DNA from: Leifsonia sp. EB41
Lineage (GTDB): Bacteria; Actinomycetota; Actinomycetes; Actinomycetales; Microbacteriaceae
NCBI RefSeq assembly: GCF_041262565.1
Contig: NZ_JBGCCJ010000001.1
Span: forward strand, 2,666,001-2,730,000
Reading direction: 5' to 3'
Length of the DNA stretch: 64,000 nt
The notes below the pieces were generated by a model, which saw nothing but the letters and a program-made list of their open reading frames with translations, searched no databases and had not been told where the DNA came from. Positions 17,615 to 25,901 of the stretch are shown here, in pieces (within the stretch, counting starts at the first letter, position 1; each line of letters begins with the position of its first letter). The position numbers and the translations under genes were made by a program.

Positions 17615-18517
17615 GTGGCAGAGCACAACGAATGGTTCTTCCCGCGCGGAGCGCTGAGCGACCGCTGGTGGGAGTCCGTGGTCGACGACTCCCTCGACGG
17701 CTGGCAGCACACCGGGCTCCGGGTCGCAGAGCTCGCCGGCAACGCGGTCGAGCTGGAGGCCGGCGACGTCGAGCGCATCGTCGTCCCGCTCGCCGGTGCC
17801 TTCGCGGTGGAGCACGAGGGGACGACGACCCACCTGGCCGGCCGGTCCAGTGTCTTCGACGGGCCGACGGACGTGGTCTACATCGGAGCGGGAAACGGCC
17901 TGAAGGTCACCGGCTTCGGCCGGGTGGCCGTAGCGGAGGCCCCGACACGTGTGCGCAAGCCGTCGGTCTACATCGCGAAGGATGCGGTGCCCGTCGAGCT
18001 GCGCGGCGCCGGCCGGGACAGCCGTCAAGTGCACAACTTCGGCACTCCGGGAGCCGTGGATGCCGCCGCGCTGATCGTCTGCGAGGTCATCACGCCGGCC
18101 GGCAACTGGTCGTCGCATCCCGCGCACAAGCACGACGAGGACGTGCCGGGCCACGAGTCCCGGCTCGAGGAGATCTACTACTTCGAGTCGGCTCCCGTGC
18201 GCGGCGCGAACGCCCCGGCGACGGCCGACGCCTTCGGGAGTTTCGCCACCTACCGCTCGGCCGCCGGCGACATCGAGACCAACGCGCTCGTCCGCACCGG
18301 CGACATCGCCCTGGTGCCGTTCGGCTACCACGGCCCGGCGGTCGCGGCCCCGGAGTACGACCTCTACTACCTCAACGTCATGGCTGGGCCGGGGGAGGAG
18401 CGGGCGTGGCTGATCAGCGACGATCCGCGCCAGGCCTGGCTGCGCGACACCTGGACCGCCCAGGACACCGACCCTCGCCTTCCCTACGTCTCGACCACGC
18501 AAGGAGCCGCGCAATGA
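17615..18517 (+). CDS. iolB: 5-deoxy-glucuronate isomerase
   Basis: Bicupin isomerase of 300 residues turning 5-deoxy-glucuronate into 2-deoxy-5-keto-gluconate. The metal-site pattern is visible in the second half: SSHPAHKHDED followed by EEIYYFE and, later, the glycine-rich FGYHGPAVA with another histidine. N-terminal EWFFPRG is typical. Start GTG 17615 lies 11 bases after iolA; the ribosome site is only GAGGATCGGGG, so the exact start is less sure. ATGA overlap with iolD. Confidence 0.93.
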   Translation: MAEHNEWFFPRGALSDRWWESVVDDSLDGWQHTGLRVAELAGNAVELEAGDVERIVVPLAGAFAVEHEGTTTHLAGRSSVFDGPTDVVYIGAGNGLKVTGFGRVAVAEAPTRVRKPSVYIAKDAVPVELRGAGRDSRQVHNFGTPGAVDAAALIVCEVITPAGNWSSHPAHKHDEDVPGHESRLEEIYYFESAPVRGANAPATADAFGSFATYRSAAGDIETNALVRTGDIALVPFGYHGPAVAAPEYDLYYLNVMAGPGEERAWLISDDPRQAWLRDTWTAQDTDPRLPYVSTTQGAAQ

Positions 18518-20451
18518 TGACCAACACGGCGACGACCCGCAGGATGACGGTGGCCCAGGCGCTCGTCGAGTTCCTCGCCAACCAGTGGACCGTCGACGGC
18601 GACGTGCGCGAGCGCACCATCCCCGGGATGCTCGGCATCTTCGGGCACGGCAACGTCGCCGGCGTCGGCCAGGCGCTCAAGCAGGCGAACGTGCAGGACC
18701 CGAACCTGATGCCGTACTACCAGGCGCGCAACGAGCAGGCGATGGTCCACCAGGCGGTGGGCTACGCCCGCATCCACCGCCGCCGGGCCACGCTCGCCTC
18801 GACCGCCTCGGTCGGCCCGGGCGCCGCCAACATGATCACCGGCGCCGCCCTCGCGACGGCCAACCGCCTCCCGGCGTTGCTCCTGCCGTCCGACACGTTC
18901 GCGACACGCGTCGCCGACCCGGTGCTGCAGCAGCTGGAGCACCCGCACGACCTCGGCATCCAGGTGACCGACGCGTTCCGCCCGGTGTCACGCTTCTTCG
19001 ATCGCGTCCAGCGACCCGAGCAGCTCTTCTCGATCGCGCTCGCGGCGATGCGGGTGCTGACCGACCCGGCCGAGACCGGCGCGGTGACCATCGCGCTGCC
19101 GGAGGATGTGCAGGCCGAGGCGCTCGACGTCCCGGCGGAGTTCCTCGCCCCCCGCGAGTGGCACGTCCGCCGTCCGGTCCCGGAGGGCTGGGCGCTGCAG
19201 GCAGCCGTCGACGCGATCCGCAGCGCGCAGCGTCCCGTGATCGTCGCGGGCGGCGGCGTGCTGTACTCGGGCGCGGAGGACGCGCTGCGCGCGTTCGTGG
19301 AGGCCACCGGCATCCCGGTCGGCACCACGCAGGCCGGCGGCGGCTCGCTGAGCTGGGACCACCCGCAGTACCTCGGCGGCGTCGGCGCGACCGGCACCAC
19401 CGCCGCCAACCGGGTCACGGCGCAGGCCGACCTCGTCCTCGGCGTCGGGACCCGCTACAGCGACTTCACCACCGCCAGCCGCACGGTCTTCCAGAACCCG
19501 GACGTGCGGTTCGTGAACCTCAACGTCGCGCCGTTCGACGCCTACAAGCACGGCTCGCAGCTCCCTCTGATCGCCGACGCGCGGGAGGCGCTCACGGCGC
19601 TGACCGCGGCCCTCGACGGGTACACCGTGCACCCCGGCTACGCGACGTGGATCGCCGAGGAGAAGACGGAGTGGGACGCCGTGGCCGACGAGGCACTCGC
19701 TCCCACGGCTCTCGACGGCGAATCCTCGCTCATCGGTCAGCCGCAGATCATCGGCGCCGTCCAGCGCGCCTCCGGCCCGCGCGACGTCGTGGTGCAGGCG
19801 GCGGGCTCCCTCCCCGGCGACCTCCACAAGCTGTGGCGCGTCCGCGACCCGCTCGGCTATCACGTCGAATATGCGTTCTCGTGCATGGGCTACGAGATCG
19901 CCGGCGGGATGGGCGTCAAACGCGGGCTCGACGCCGCCGACGATGACCGCGACGTCATCGTCCTCGTCGGCGACGGCTCCTATCTGATGCTGCACACCGA
20001 GCTTGCAACGGCCGTCGCCGAGGGCATCAAGATCGTCGTCGTGCTCATCCAGAACCACGGCTACGCCTCCATCGGCCACCTCTCCGAGACGGTCGGCTCG
20101 CAGCGCTACGGCACCCGCTACCGGTATCGCGACGAGGCCGAGCTGAACTTCGAGCGCGGCGACTTCCTGCCCGTCGACCTCGCCGCCAACGCGCGCAGCT
20201 TCGGCATCGACGTGATCGAGCTCGCGCCGGGTCCCGACGCCGCCGCGCGGCTCGAGGAGGCCGTCAGAGCGGCCAAGGCGTCCACGACCTCCACGCTGAT
20301 CCACGTCGACTCGGACCCGTTCGTGTACGCGCCGGACGGCGAGGGCTGGTGGGACGTCCCAGTCGCGGAGACCTCCGAGCTGGAGAGCACGCAGACCGCC
20401 CGCACCGACTACCTCCGGCAGCGGAAGCAGCAGCGGCCCCTGCTCGGCTGA
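18514..20451 (+). CDS. iolD: 3D-(3,5/4)-trihydroxycyclohexane-1,2-dione acylhydrolase
   Basis: Thiamine-diphosphate enzyme of 645 residues opening the inosose-derived diketone ring to 5-deoxy-glucuronate. The family order is seen: pyrimidine-binding domain with the catalytic Glu in MPYYQARNEQAMVHQAVGYA (split motif near residues 68-90), central domain, then the ThDP/Mg motif GDGSY ... QNHGYAS at about 486-515. Two ATG codons follow each other; 18514 is seven bases after AAGGAG and overlaps the iolB stop by four bases, so it is preferred. Confidence 0.95.
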   Translation: MMTNTATTRRMTVAQALVEFLANQWTVDGDVRERTIPGMLGIFGHGNVAGVGQALKQANVQDPNLMPYYQARNEQAMVHQAVGYARIHRRRATLASTASVGPGAANMITGAALATANRLPALLLPSDTFATRVADPVLQQLEHPHDLGIQVTDAFRPVSRFFDRVQRPEQLFSIALAAMRVLTDPAETGAVTIALPEDVQAEALDVPAEFLAPREWHVRRPVPEGWALQAAVDAIRSAQRPVIVAGGGVLYSGAEDALRAFVEATGIPVGTTQAGGGSLSWDHPQYLGGVGATGTTAANRVTAQADLVLGVGTRYSDFTTASRTVFQNPDVRFVNLNVAPFDAYKHGSQLPLIADAREALTALTAALDGYTVHPGYATWIAEEKTEWDAVADEALAPTALDGESSLIGQPQIIGAVQRASGPRDVVVQAAGSLPGDLHKLWRVRDPLGYHVEYAFSCMGYEIAGGMGVKRGLDAADDDRDVIVLVGDGSYLMLHTELATAVAEGIKIVVVLIQNHGYASIGHLSETVGSQRYGTRYRYRDEAELNFERGDFLPVDLAANARSFGIDVIELAPGPDAAARLEEAVRAAKASTTSTLIHVDSDPFVYAPDGEGWWDVPVAETSELESTQTARTDYLRQRKQQRPLLG

Positions 20452-20471
20452 GCGCGCCGCGCCGAACCACC

Positions 20472-20498
20472 CCGACCACCTCGACCATCCCGACCACC
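20472..20498 (+). repeat. Three tandem 9-bp repeats before iolE
   Basis: CCGACCACC, TCGACCATC, CCGACCACC in direct tandem, with a partial fourth unit on each side. They fill most of the 67-base gap between iolD and iolE, just upstream of the ribosome site. Possibly slippage product; no dyad and no known role. Confidence 0.6.
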
Positions 20499-20518
20499 AC
20501 AGTCACCGAAGGACGACG

Positions 20519-21463
20519 ATGACCGACACCGCCACCCACCACCGCCCGGCCGAGGCGCACACCTCCGGCCTCCGCATCGGCACCGCGCCCGACTCGTGGG
20601 GCGTATGGTTCCCGGAGGACCCGCGGCAGACCCCGTGGGACCGCTTCCTCGACGAGGTGCAGGCCGCCGGGTACCACTGGATCGAGCTCGGGCCGTACGG
20701 CTACCTCCCGACCGATCCGGCGCAGCTCCTGGACGAGCTCGCCAAGCGCGACCTGCGGATCAGCGGCGGCACGGTCTTCACCGGTTTCCACAAGGGCGCC
20801 GACCAGTGGGACCGCGCCCTCGAGCAGGTCGAGAAGGTCGCCGCACTCACCCGTGCGGTCGGCGGCGAGCACATCGTCGTCATCCCGGACCTCTGGCGGT
20901 CGGACGCCACCGGCGAGACGCTGGAGCCGCGCACGCTGACCGACGAGCAGTGGACGTCACTGGCCGCCGGGCACGACCGCCTCGGTCGTATGCTGCTCGA
21001 GGAATACGGGCTCCGCCAGCAGTTCCACTCGCACGCCGACTCCCACGTCGGCACGCAGCGCGAGGTCGAGCGCCTGCTCGCGGAGACCGATCCGCGCTAC
21101 GTGAACCTCTGCCTCGACACCGGCCACTTCGCTTACTACGGCGGCGACAGCGTCACGCTGATCCAGGACCACCCCGAGCGCATCGGGTATCTGCACCTCA
21201 AGCAGATCGACCCCGAGTTCCGATTCGAGGTGCTCAAGAACGACATCGCGTTCGCGGACGCCGCGATCGACGTGATGGTCGAGCCGCCGGCGGGCATCCC
21301 GGACTTCGCGCCGATCATCGAGGCGGTCGCCGCCATCGACCCGGAGACCTTCGCGATCGTCGAGCAGGACATGCCCGGCATCGACATCGACGTCCCGCTC
21401 GGGATCGCCACCCGCACCCGGCAGCACATCTTCGGCTGCTCGCCGCTCACCCGCACCCGCTGA
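20519..21463 (+). CDS. iolE: Myo-inosose-2 dehydratase
   Basis: TIM-barrel dehydratase (xylose isomerase-like fold), 314 residues, removing water from scyllo-inosose to give the trihydroxycyclohexane dione used by IolD. Family marks: GTAPDSWGVWFP at the first strand, QFHSHADSHVGT and CLDTGHFAYYGGD with metal-binding His/Asp/Glu, and YLHLKQIDP. Start ATG 20519 follows GAAGGACGACG. Fits the pathway position between the dehydrogenase and IolD. Confidence 0.95.
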   Translation: MTDTATHHRPAEAHTSGLRIGTAPDSWGVWFPEDPRQTPWDRFLDEVQAAGYHWIELGPYGYLPTDPAQLLDELAKRDLRISGGTVFTGFHKGADQWDRALEQVEKVAALTRAVGGEHIVVIPDLWRSDATGETLEPRTLTDEQWTSLAAGHDRLGRMLLEEYGLRQQFHSHADSHVGTQREVERLLAETDPRYVNLCLDTGHFAYYGGDSVTLIQDHPERIGYLHLKQIDPEFRFEVLKNDIAFADAAIDVMVEPPAGIPDFAPIIEAVAAIDPETFAIVEQDMPGIDIDVPLGIATRTRQHIFGCSPLTRTR

Positions 21464-21511
21464 CCACCGCTCGCTGACTCCCTCCGCCACGCACAGAAAG
21501 AGCCGCACCGA

Positions 21512-22537
21512 ATGACCACCAGCAACCAGGACCTCCGTGTCGGCGTCGTCGGCGCCGGGCAGATGGGCGCCGACCACATCCAGCGCATCACCGGCACGAT
21601 CAGCGGCGCGACCGTCTCCGCGATCGTGGAGCCGGACGCCGGCCGGGCGGAGGCCGCGGCAGCCGCGGCGCCGAGTGCGCGGGCGTTTGCGAGCGTGGAG
21701 GACGCCCTCGACGCGTCCGCGCTCGACGCAGTGATCATCGCGACGCCCGGCCAGTTCCACGAGCCCGTGCTGGTGCCCGCGCTGGAGGCGAAGCTCCCCA
21801 TCCTGTGCGAGAAGCCGCTGACGCCGGACAGCGCGTCGTCGCTGCGCATCCTGGAGCTGGAGCAGAAGCTGGACCGCCCGCACATCCAGCTCGGCTTCAT
21901 GCGCCGCTTCGACGACGAGTACCGCGCGCTGCGCGAACTGATCGTGGGCGGCGACGCAGGGGAGCTGCTGATGCTGCGCGGCGTGCACCGCAACCCGTCG
22001 GTGCCTGACAGCTACACCCAGTCGATGCTCATCACCGACTCGGTCGTGCACGAGTTCGACGTCATGCCGTGGCTCGCCGGCTCGCCCGTCCGCAGCGTCG
22101 AGGTCAAGTACCCGCGGCGCAACGACCTCGCGCCCGAGCGGCTCCGCGAGCCCATCCTGGTGCTCATCGAGCTGGAGAACGGCGTGCTGGTCGACGTGGA
22201 GATGAACGTCAGCGTGCGGTTCGGCTACCAGGTCGGCACCGAGGCGGTCTTCCAGACCGGCACCGCGCGCATCGGCCAGCCGTCCGGCTTGCAGCGCTGG
22301 TCCGACGCCGCGTTCTCGATCGCGGAGCACACGACCTTCAAGACCCGGTTCGCCCGCGCCTACGATGCGCAGGTGCAGGCGTGGGTGAACGCTGTGCGCG
22401 ACGGTTCGCTCATCGCCGGGCCGAACGCGTGGGACGGCTACCTCGTCGCCCTCGCGTGCGAAGCCGGCGTCCGCGCGCTGGAGCAGTCCGGCCCCGTCCC
22501 CGTGGCGACGCCCGCACGCCCCGCCTTCTACGCGTAA
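21512..22537 (+). CDS. iolG: Inositol 2-dehydrogenase-like Gfo/Idh/MocA oxidoreductase
   Basis: NAD-dependent oxidoreductase of 341 residues, probably oxidising myo-inositol to scyllo-inosose, the first pathway step. Rossmann motif GVVGAGQMG is at about 11-19, the CEKPLT motif with catalytic Lys near residue 101, and the DSVVHEFD segment with catalytic Asp/His near 175-185. It is the last gene of the operon and ends ten bases before a 57-bp palindrome. Other polyol substrates are possible for this family; no inositol importer is present in the window. Confidence 0.88.
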   Translation: MTTSNQDLRVGVVGAGQMGADHIQRITGTISGATVSAIVEPDAGRAEAAAAAAPSARAFASVEDALDASALDAVIIATPGQFHEPVLVPALEAKLPILCEKPLTPDSASSLRILELEQKLDRPHIQLGFMRRFDDEYRALRELIVGGDAGELLMLRGVHRNPSVPDSYTQSMLITDSVVHEFDVMPWLAGSPVRSVEVKYPRRNDLAPERLREPILVLIELENGVLVDVEMNVSVRFGYQVGTEAVFQTGTARIGQPSGLQRWSDAAFSIAEHTTFKTRFARAYDAQVQAWVNAVRDGSLIAGPNAWDGYLVALACEAGVRALEQSGPVPVATPARPAFYA

Positions 22538-22547
22538 CCCTTGCCGC

Positions 22548-22604
22548 CGAGGGGCACGCAAACGCCCCTAACACGCTGTTTTAGGGGCGTTTACGTGCCC
22601 CTCG
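22548..22604. repeat. 57-bp palindromic repeat, copy C
   Basis: Between the convergent iolG-like gene and the GntR regulator. Arms contain GGGGCACGCAAACGCCCCTA and TAGGGGCGTTTACGTGCCCC. The loop region has AACAC against GTTTT. One G:T-type change (GCAAAC for GTAAAC) weakens the stem slightly. Same length and same ends (CGAG/CTCG) as the other copies. Confidence 0.9.
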
Positions 22605-22621
22605 ACAGGTGGACGACGGGG

Positions 22622-23380
22622 TCAGCGATCGACGAGGGTGAGCTCGAACGAGTAGAGGTCGGGCCGGTACACGTGCCGACCGAACTCCACCGCCCGGCCG
22701 GAGTTGTCGAACGCGGTGCGCGACATGGTGAGCAGTGGCGACCCGCGACGGATCTCCAGGAGGTCGGCCTCGTTCGCGTTCGCGGCGCGGGCGCCGATCC
22801 GCTGGTTGGCGACCCGGATGGCCACGCCGCGCGCCTTCAGGAGCTGGTAGAGGCCGCGCGCCTCCAGATCCTCGCGCGAGATGTCGATGAAGTCTTCCGG
22901 CAGCGTGTTCTCGAGGATCGCCAGCGGCACGCCGTCCGCCGACCGCAGCCGGGTGAGCTCCAGCACCGGGTTGCCGTACGGGACGCCGAGCTCCTTCGCC
23001 GCGGCCTCGTCCGCGATCCCGATCTCGTACGAGATGACGCGAGTGGTCGGCGTCTGCCCGGACTGGCCCAGGTCCTCGTAGAGGCTGGTCAGCTCGACGT
23101 TGCGGGTCACCCGGCCGTGGACGACCTGCGTCCCGATGCCGCGCCGGCGGACCAGGAGGCCCTTGTCGACCAGCTCCTGCAGGGCACGGCGGATGGTGGG
23201 ACGCGACAGCCCGAGCCGGTTGCCGAGCGAGATCTCGTTCTCGAGGCGCGATCCCGGAGGAACCGTCTCGGACCGGATCGCCGCCTCCAGCGCCGTCGCG
23301 AGCTGGTAGTAGAGCGGCACCGGGCTGCCCTTGTCGAGGCTGTCGAAGAGGTCCACGGGCAGCGGGTACTCGGCTTGCAT
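22622..23380 (-). CDS. GntR-family regulator with UTRA domain, likely repressor of the inositol operon
   Basis: HutC-subfamily regulator, 252 residues: winged helix at about 20-85 (RLGLSRPTIRRALQELVDKG) and a UTRA effector domain at about 105-245 that would bind a small sugar-type molecule. Inositol operons of Actinobacteria are often controlled by GntR-type IolR proteins, and the gene closes the inositol cluster in convergent direction, so it is probably the inositol repressor. Start ATG 23380 has GAGGAC seven bases upstream; the in-frame GTG at 23425 would lie inside the operator dyad and is rejected. Confidence 0.88.
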   Translation of the reverse strand: MQAEYPLPVDLFDSLDKGSPVPLYYQLATALEAAIRSETVPPGSRLENEISLGNRLGLSRPTIRRALQELVDKGLLVRRRGIGTQVVHGRVTRNVELTSLYEDLGQSGQTPTTRVISYEIGIADEAAAKELGVPYGNPVLELTRLRSADGVPLAILENTLPEDFIDISREDLEARGLYQLLKARGVAIRVANQRIGARAANANEADLLEIRRGSPLLTMSRTAFDNSGRAVEFGRHVYRPDLYSFELTLVDR

Positions 23381-23421
23381 CCGCGTCCTCCACAGGTCGA
23401 TCCAAATGTCAGAACAACCGT

Positions 23422-23436
23422 ACACCTTGTAGGTGT
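23422..23436. promoter_or_regulatory. Operator dyad upstream of the GntR regulator
   Basis: Perfect inverted repeat ACACCT-TGT-AGGTGT, 6-3-6, about 42 bases upstream of the regulator start. Flanking it is GTTGTCAG on one side and GTCAGAAC on the other. Size and symmetry fit a GntR dimer site, so autoregulation is likely. Confidence 0.6.
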
Positions 23437-23463
23437 TGTCAGCCCGTCAGCGCGGCCGCAGCG

Positions 23464-24093
23464 CTATTCGGCGGCGCTCAGCGCGATGGTGCCGACGCCG
23501 AGGGCGGCGAGGATCGCGGCCGAGATGCGCTCGAGCGTCTTGGCCACCGCCGGCCGTTTGAGCCAGAGGATCGCGCGCGACGCGAGCAGCGCCACCACCG
23601 TGAGGTACGCCGCGGCGACGACCGCGTCGATCGCACCAAGCAGGAGCGTGTTGCCGATCGTTGCGCCGTCGTGCGGGACGAACTGCGGCGCGATGGCGAG
23701 GAAGAAGAGGCCGACCTTGGGGTTCATCACCGTGGACAGCACCCCGGCGAGGAAGCCGGAGTGGAGGCTGGTCGTCCGCACCCGCGCCTCCGGGCCCTGG
23801 GCGGCGTGCCGGCGGCTGGCGATCAGCGCGGAGACGCCGAGATAGATGAGGTAGAGGCCGCCCGCGATCTTGACGACCCGGTAGACCTCGGCGGACTGCT
23901 CCAGCAACGCGGCCAGCCCGAGCGCGACGGCGAGCGCCCACAGCATCGAGCCGACGGCGGACCCCGCCGACGCCGCGAGGCCGGCGCCCGGGCGGGCCAG
24001 GCTGTAACGGAGGACGAGGAAGGTGTCGGGGCCGGGTGTCACCGCCAGGATCACGCAGAGGCCCGCGAAGGCGAGGAGGGCGGGGGCTGTCAT
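23464..24093 (-). CDS. LysE-family amino-acid exporter
   Basis: RhtB/LysE-type membrane exporter of 209 residues with five to six hydrophobic segments. The family signature TPGPDTFLVLRYSLARG-like start (VTPGPDTFLVLR at about 18-29) and MNPKVGLFFLAI at about 125-136 are clear. It would export an amino acid or homoserine lactone-like compound; the substrate is unknown. ATG 24093 is 31 bases from the divergent methyltransferase start, so both share a very short promoter region. Confidence 0.92.
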   Translation of the reverse strand: MTAPALLAFAGLCVILAVTPGPDTFLVLRYSLARPGAGLAASAGSAVGSMLWALAVALGLAALLEQSAEVYRVVKIAGGLYLIYLGVSALIASRRHAAQGPEARVRTTSLHSGFLAGVLSTVMNPKVGLFFLAIAPQFVPHDGATIGNTLLLGAIDAVVAAAYLTVVALLASRAILWLKRPAVAKTLERISAAILAALGVGTIALSAAE

Positions 24094-24124
24094 GCAGCAA
24101 GTGTAGGGGGCGTAGGCTCCCGCC

Positions 24125-24787
24125 ATGACGGACGACCTCCTCGCCGCGGTCCGCGCACGCTTCGACGGCCGCGCCGCGGAGTACGACACGAGCGAGATGC
24201 ACCGGCAGCTCGCCGCGGCGGTCGCCGACTTCGCGGACCTCGACGGCGTGCGGGACGTGCTGGACGTCGCCACCGGGACCGGCCTGGTGCTGCGAGCCCT
24301 CCACTCGCGCGACCGTTCCCTGCGGCTGAGCGGCATCGACCTGTCGGGCGGCATGGTGGAGGTCGCGCGGGGCGAGCTCCCGGATGCTGTGCTGGTCGAA
24401 GGCGACGCGACGGTGCTCCCGTTCCCGGATGACGCGTTCGACCTGGTCACGTGCGTGACGGGCCTGCACCTCTTCCCCGACCCGGACGCCGCGGTCGCCG
24501 ACTGGGTGCGCGTCCTCCGGCCGGGAGGCCGCGCGGTCACCGCGACCTTCGGCGACGTGGACACCTCCCAGCACGGCGGCCGCCCCGGCGCGGCCGTGCC
24601 CGACCCCGCGCACGGAGCAGGCCACCACGGCGCCGAGCCGCCGCCCTATCCCACGTACCACGAGCGGTTCCGTACCCCCGAGCTCCTCGCCGAAGCCGTC
24701 GCCCCGGCCGGCCTCACCCTGACCCGGCACGCCTGGTGGACCCACGGCCACGACCGCGTCCTCCTCGCCGAATTGCGCCCCGCCTGA
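24125..24787 (+). CDS. Class I SAM-dependent methyltransferase
   Basis: Methyltransferase of 220 residues with the Methyltransf_11 fold. Motif I is VLDVATGTG near residue 45, motif II acidic residue in LSGIDLSGGMVEVARG, then VEGDATVLPFPDDAFDLV and LRPGGR. Its C-terminal half has a His/Pro-rich loop (HGGRPGAAVPDPAHGAGHH) that is not part of the core fold. Target molecule unknown. Divergent from the LysE exporter; the two could share a job in metabolite modification and export, but this is only positional. Confidence 0.88.
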   Translation: MTDDLLAAVRARFDGRAAEYDTSEMHRQLAAAVADFADLDGVRDVLDVATGTGLVLRALHSRDRSLRLSGIDLSGGMVEVARGELPDAVLVEGDATVLPFPDDAFDLVTCVTGLHLFPDPDAAVADWVRVLRPGGRAVTATFGDVDTSQHGGRPGAAVPDPAHGAGHHGAEPPPYPTYHERFRTPELLAEAVAPAGLTLTRHAWWTHGHDRVLLAELRPA

Positions 24788-24806
24788 CTTCCCCCTACCC
24801 GTCGCC

Positions 24807-24890
24807 AACGGAGGACTTCCGGCCCCAATCGTCCCCGATCTCCTCCGGTGACTGCTATTCAGGGCTCCCCGCGCGCGAATCTCCTCCGTT
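24807..24890. repeat. Small interspersed inverted-repeat cluster between convergent genes
   Basis: AACGGAGGA at 24807-24815 is mirrored by TCCTCCGTT at 24882-24890, with a third related unit (ATCTCCTCCGGTGA) at 24836-24849. Two minus-strand units share CGGAGGAGAT. The segment fills the gap between the methyltransferase and the sensor kinase, both ending here. It could fold into a weak hairpin; no terminator T-run is seen. Confidence 0.45.
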
Positions 24891-24905
24891 ACCCACGCCA
24901 GTGGT

Positions 24906-25901
24906 TCAGCGGGCCAGGAGCCGCAGCTCCAGGGCGGTCCCCGCGGGGCCGGTGGAGGCCACGCGGACCTCGCCGCCGTGGCGCACCGCGACCTCGCGCA
25001 CGAGTGCGAGCCCGATCCCGAAGCCCGAGCGCGAGCGGCCGGCGGCCGAAGCGGCCGCGGGGGCGGCGCGGGCGAACCGGTCGAAGATCCGGGCCGGGTC
25101 GATGCCCTGGATGCCGGGCCCCTGGTCCGCCACGGTCAGGTAGGCCGAGCGCCCTTCGCGCCGGATCGTCGCCGTCACCACGCCGCCGGCGGGGGAGTGG
25201 GCGACCGCATTGTCGAGCAGGGCCGTCGCGCAGCGCTGCAGCGTCGTCGCCGGGACCTCGCTCGAAACCTCGTCCCGCACCTCCAGCCGGACCGTCACCC
25301 CGGCCTGCTCCGCGAGCACCCCGAGCGACTCCACCGCTCGACGCACCGGGTCGGCCAGCTGCACGGGACCGTCCGATGCCGCGGCGCGCTCGCGTTCGGG
25401 GTCGGCGGCGAGCAGCAGGTCGTTGACGACCTCGATCAGCGTCCGGGTGTCGTCGCGCAGCTCCGCCACGGTCGCCGTCGACGGGTCGCCGTCGGGGAGG
25501 CCGCGCTGCAGCACCTGGAGGCGCGCGTCGAGCACCGCGAGCGGCGTGCGCAGTTCGTGGCTGGCGTCCGCGACGAAGTCCCTTTGCCGCCGCAGCGCCT
25601 CACCGAGCGGCCGAACGGCGCGCCGGGTGACCACCACGGCGAGCACCCCGGCGACGATCACCGCCAGCACACCGACGACGATGAACGCGATCATCGCGTC
25701 CACGGTGTCGATGTAGATCTTGTGCTGGCCGGGGCGCGGGGCCTCCGAGAGCTCCTTCGGCTGGAGCTGGTCGAGCACGAAGAAGAACGCCACCCCGATC
25801 GCCGCGACGACCAGCGCGCCTGACGCGATGGTGAGCTGGAGGCCGACCGTCCGGGAGGCGCGGCGCACCTCCCGGAAGTCGACGTCGTCGCGCCTGGTCA
25901 C
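24906..25901 (-). CDS. Two-component sensor histidine kinase
   Basis: Membrane sensor of 331 residues. Two membrane helices (about 24-45 and 69-91) enclose a short outside loop of about 23 residues, so the input domain is minimal. The HisKA dimerisation motif ASHELRTP has the phosphorylated His at 115; the HATPase domain shows the N-box LLDNAVAHSP, the G1 box DQGPGI and GFGIGLALV. There is no HAMP-length linker beyond the second helix. Start is GTG 25901, overlapping the response-regulator stop by four bases, so the pair is translationally coupled. Confidence 0.93.
   Translation of the reverse strand: MTRRDDVDFREVRRASRTVGLQLTIASGALVVAAIGVAFFFVLDQLQPKELSEAPRPGQHKIYIDTVDAMIAFIVVGVLAVIVAGVLAVVVTRRAVRPLGEALRRQRDFVADASHELRTPLAVLDARLQVLQRGLPDGDPSTATVAELRDDTRTLIEVVNDLLLAADPERERAAASDGPVQLADPVRRAVESLGVLAEQAGVTVRLEVRDEVSSEVPATTLQRCATALLDNAVAHSPAGGVVTATIRREGRSAYLTVADQGPGIQGIDPARIFDRFARAAPAAASAAGRSRSGFGIGLALVREVAVRHGGEVRVASTGPAGTALELRLLAR

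Noticed and set aside
17632-18510. N-terminal extension of iolD upstream of 18514
   Set aside because: Frame is open but runs antiphase through iolB; AAGGAG at 18501-18506 defines the start.
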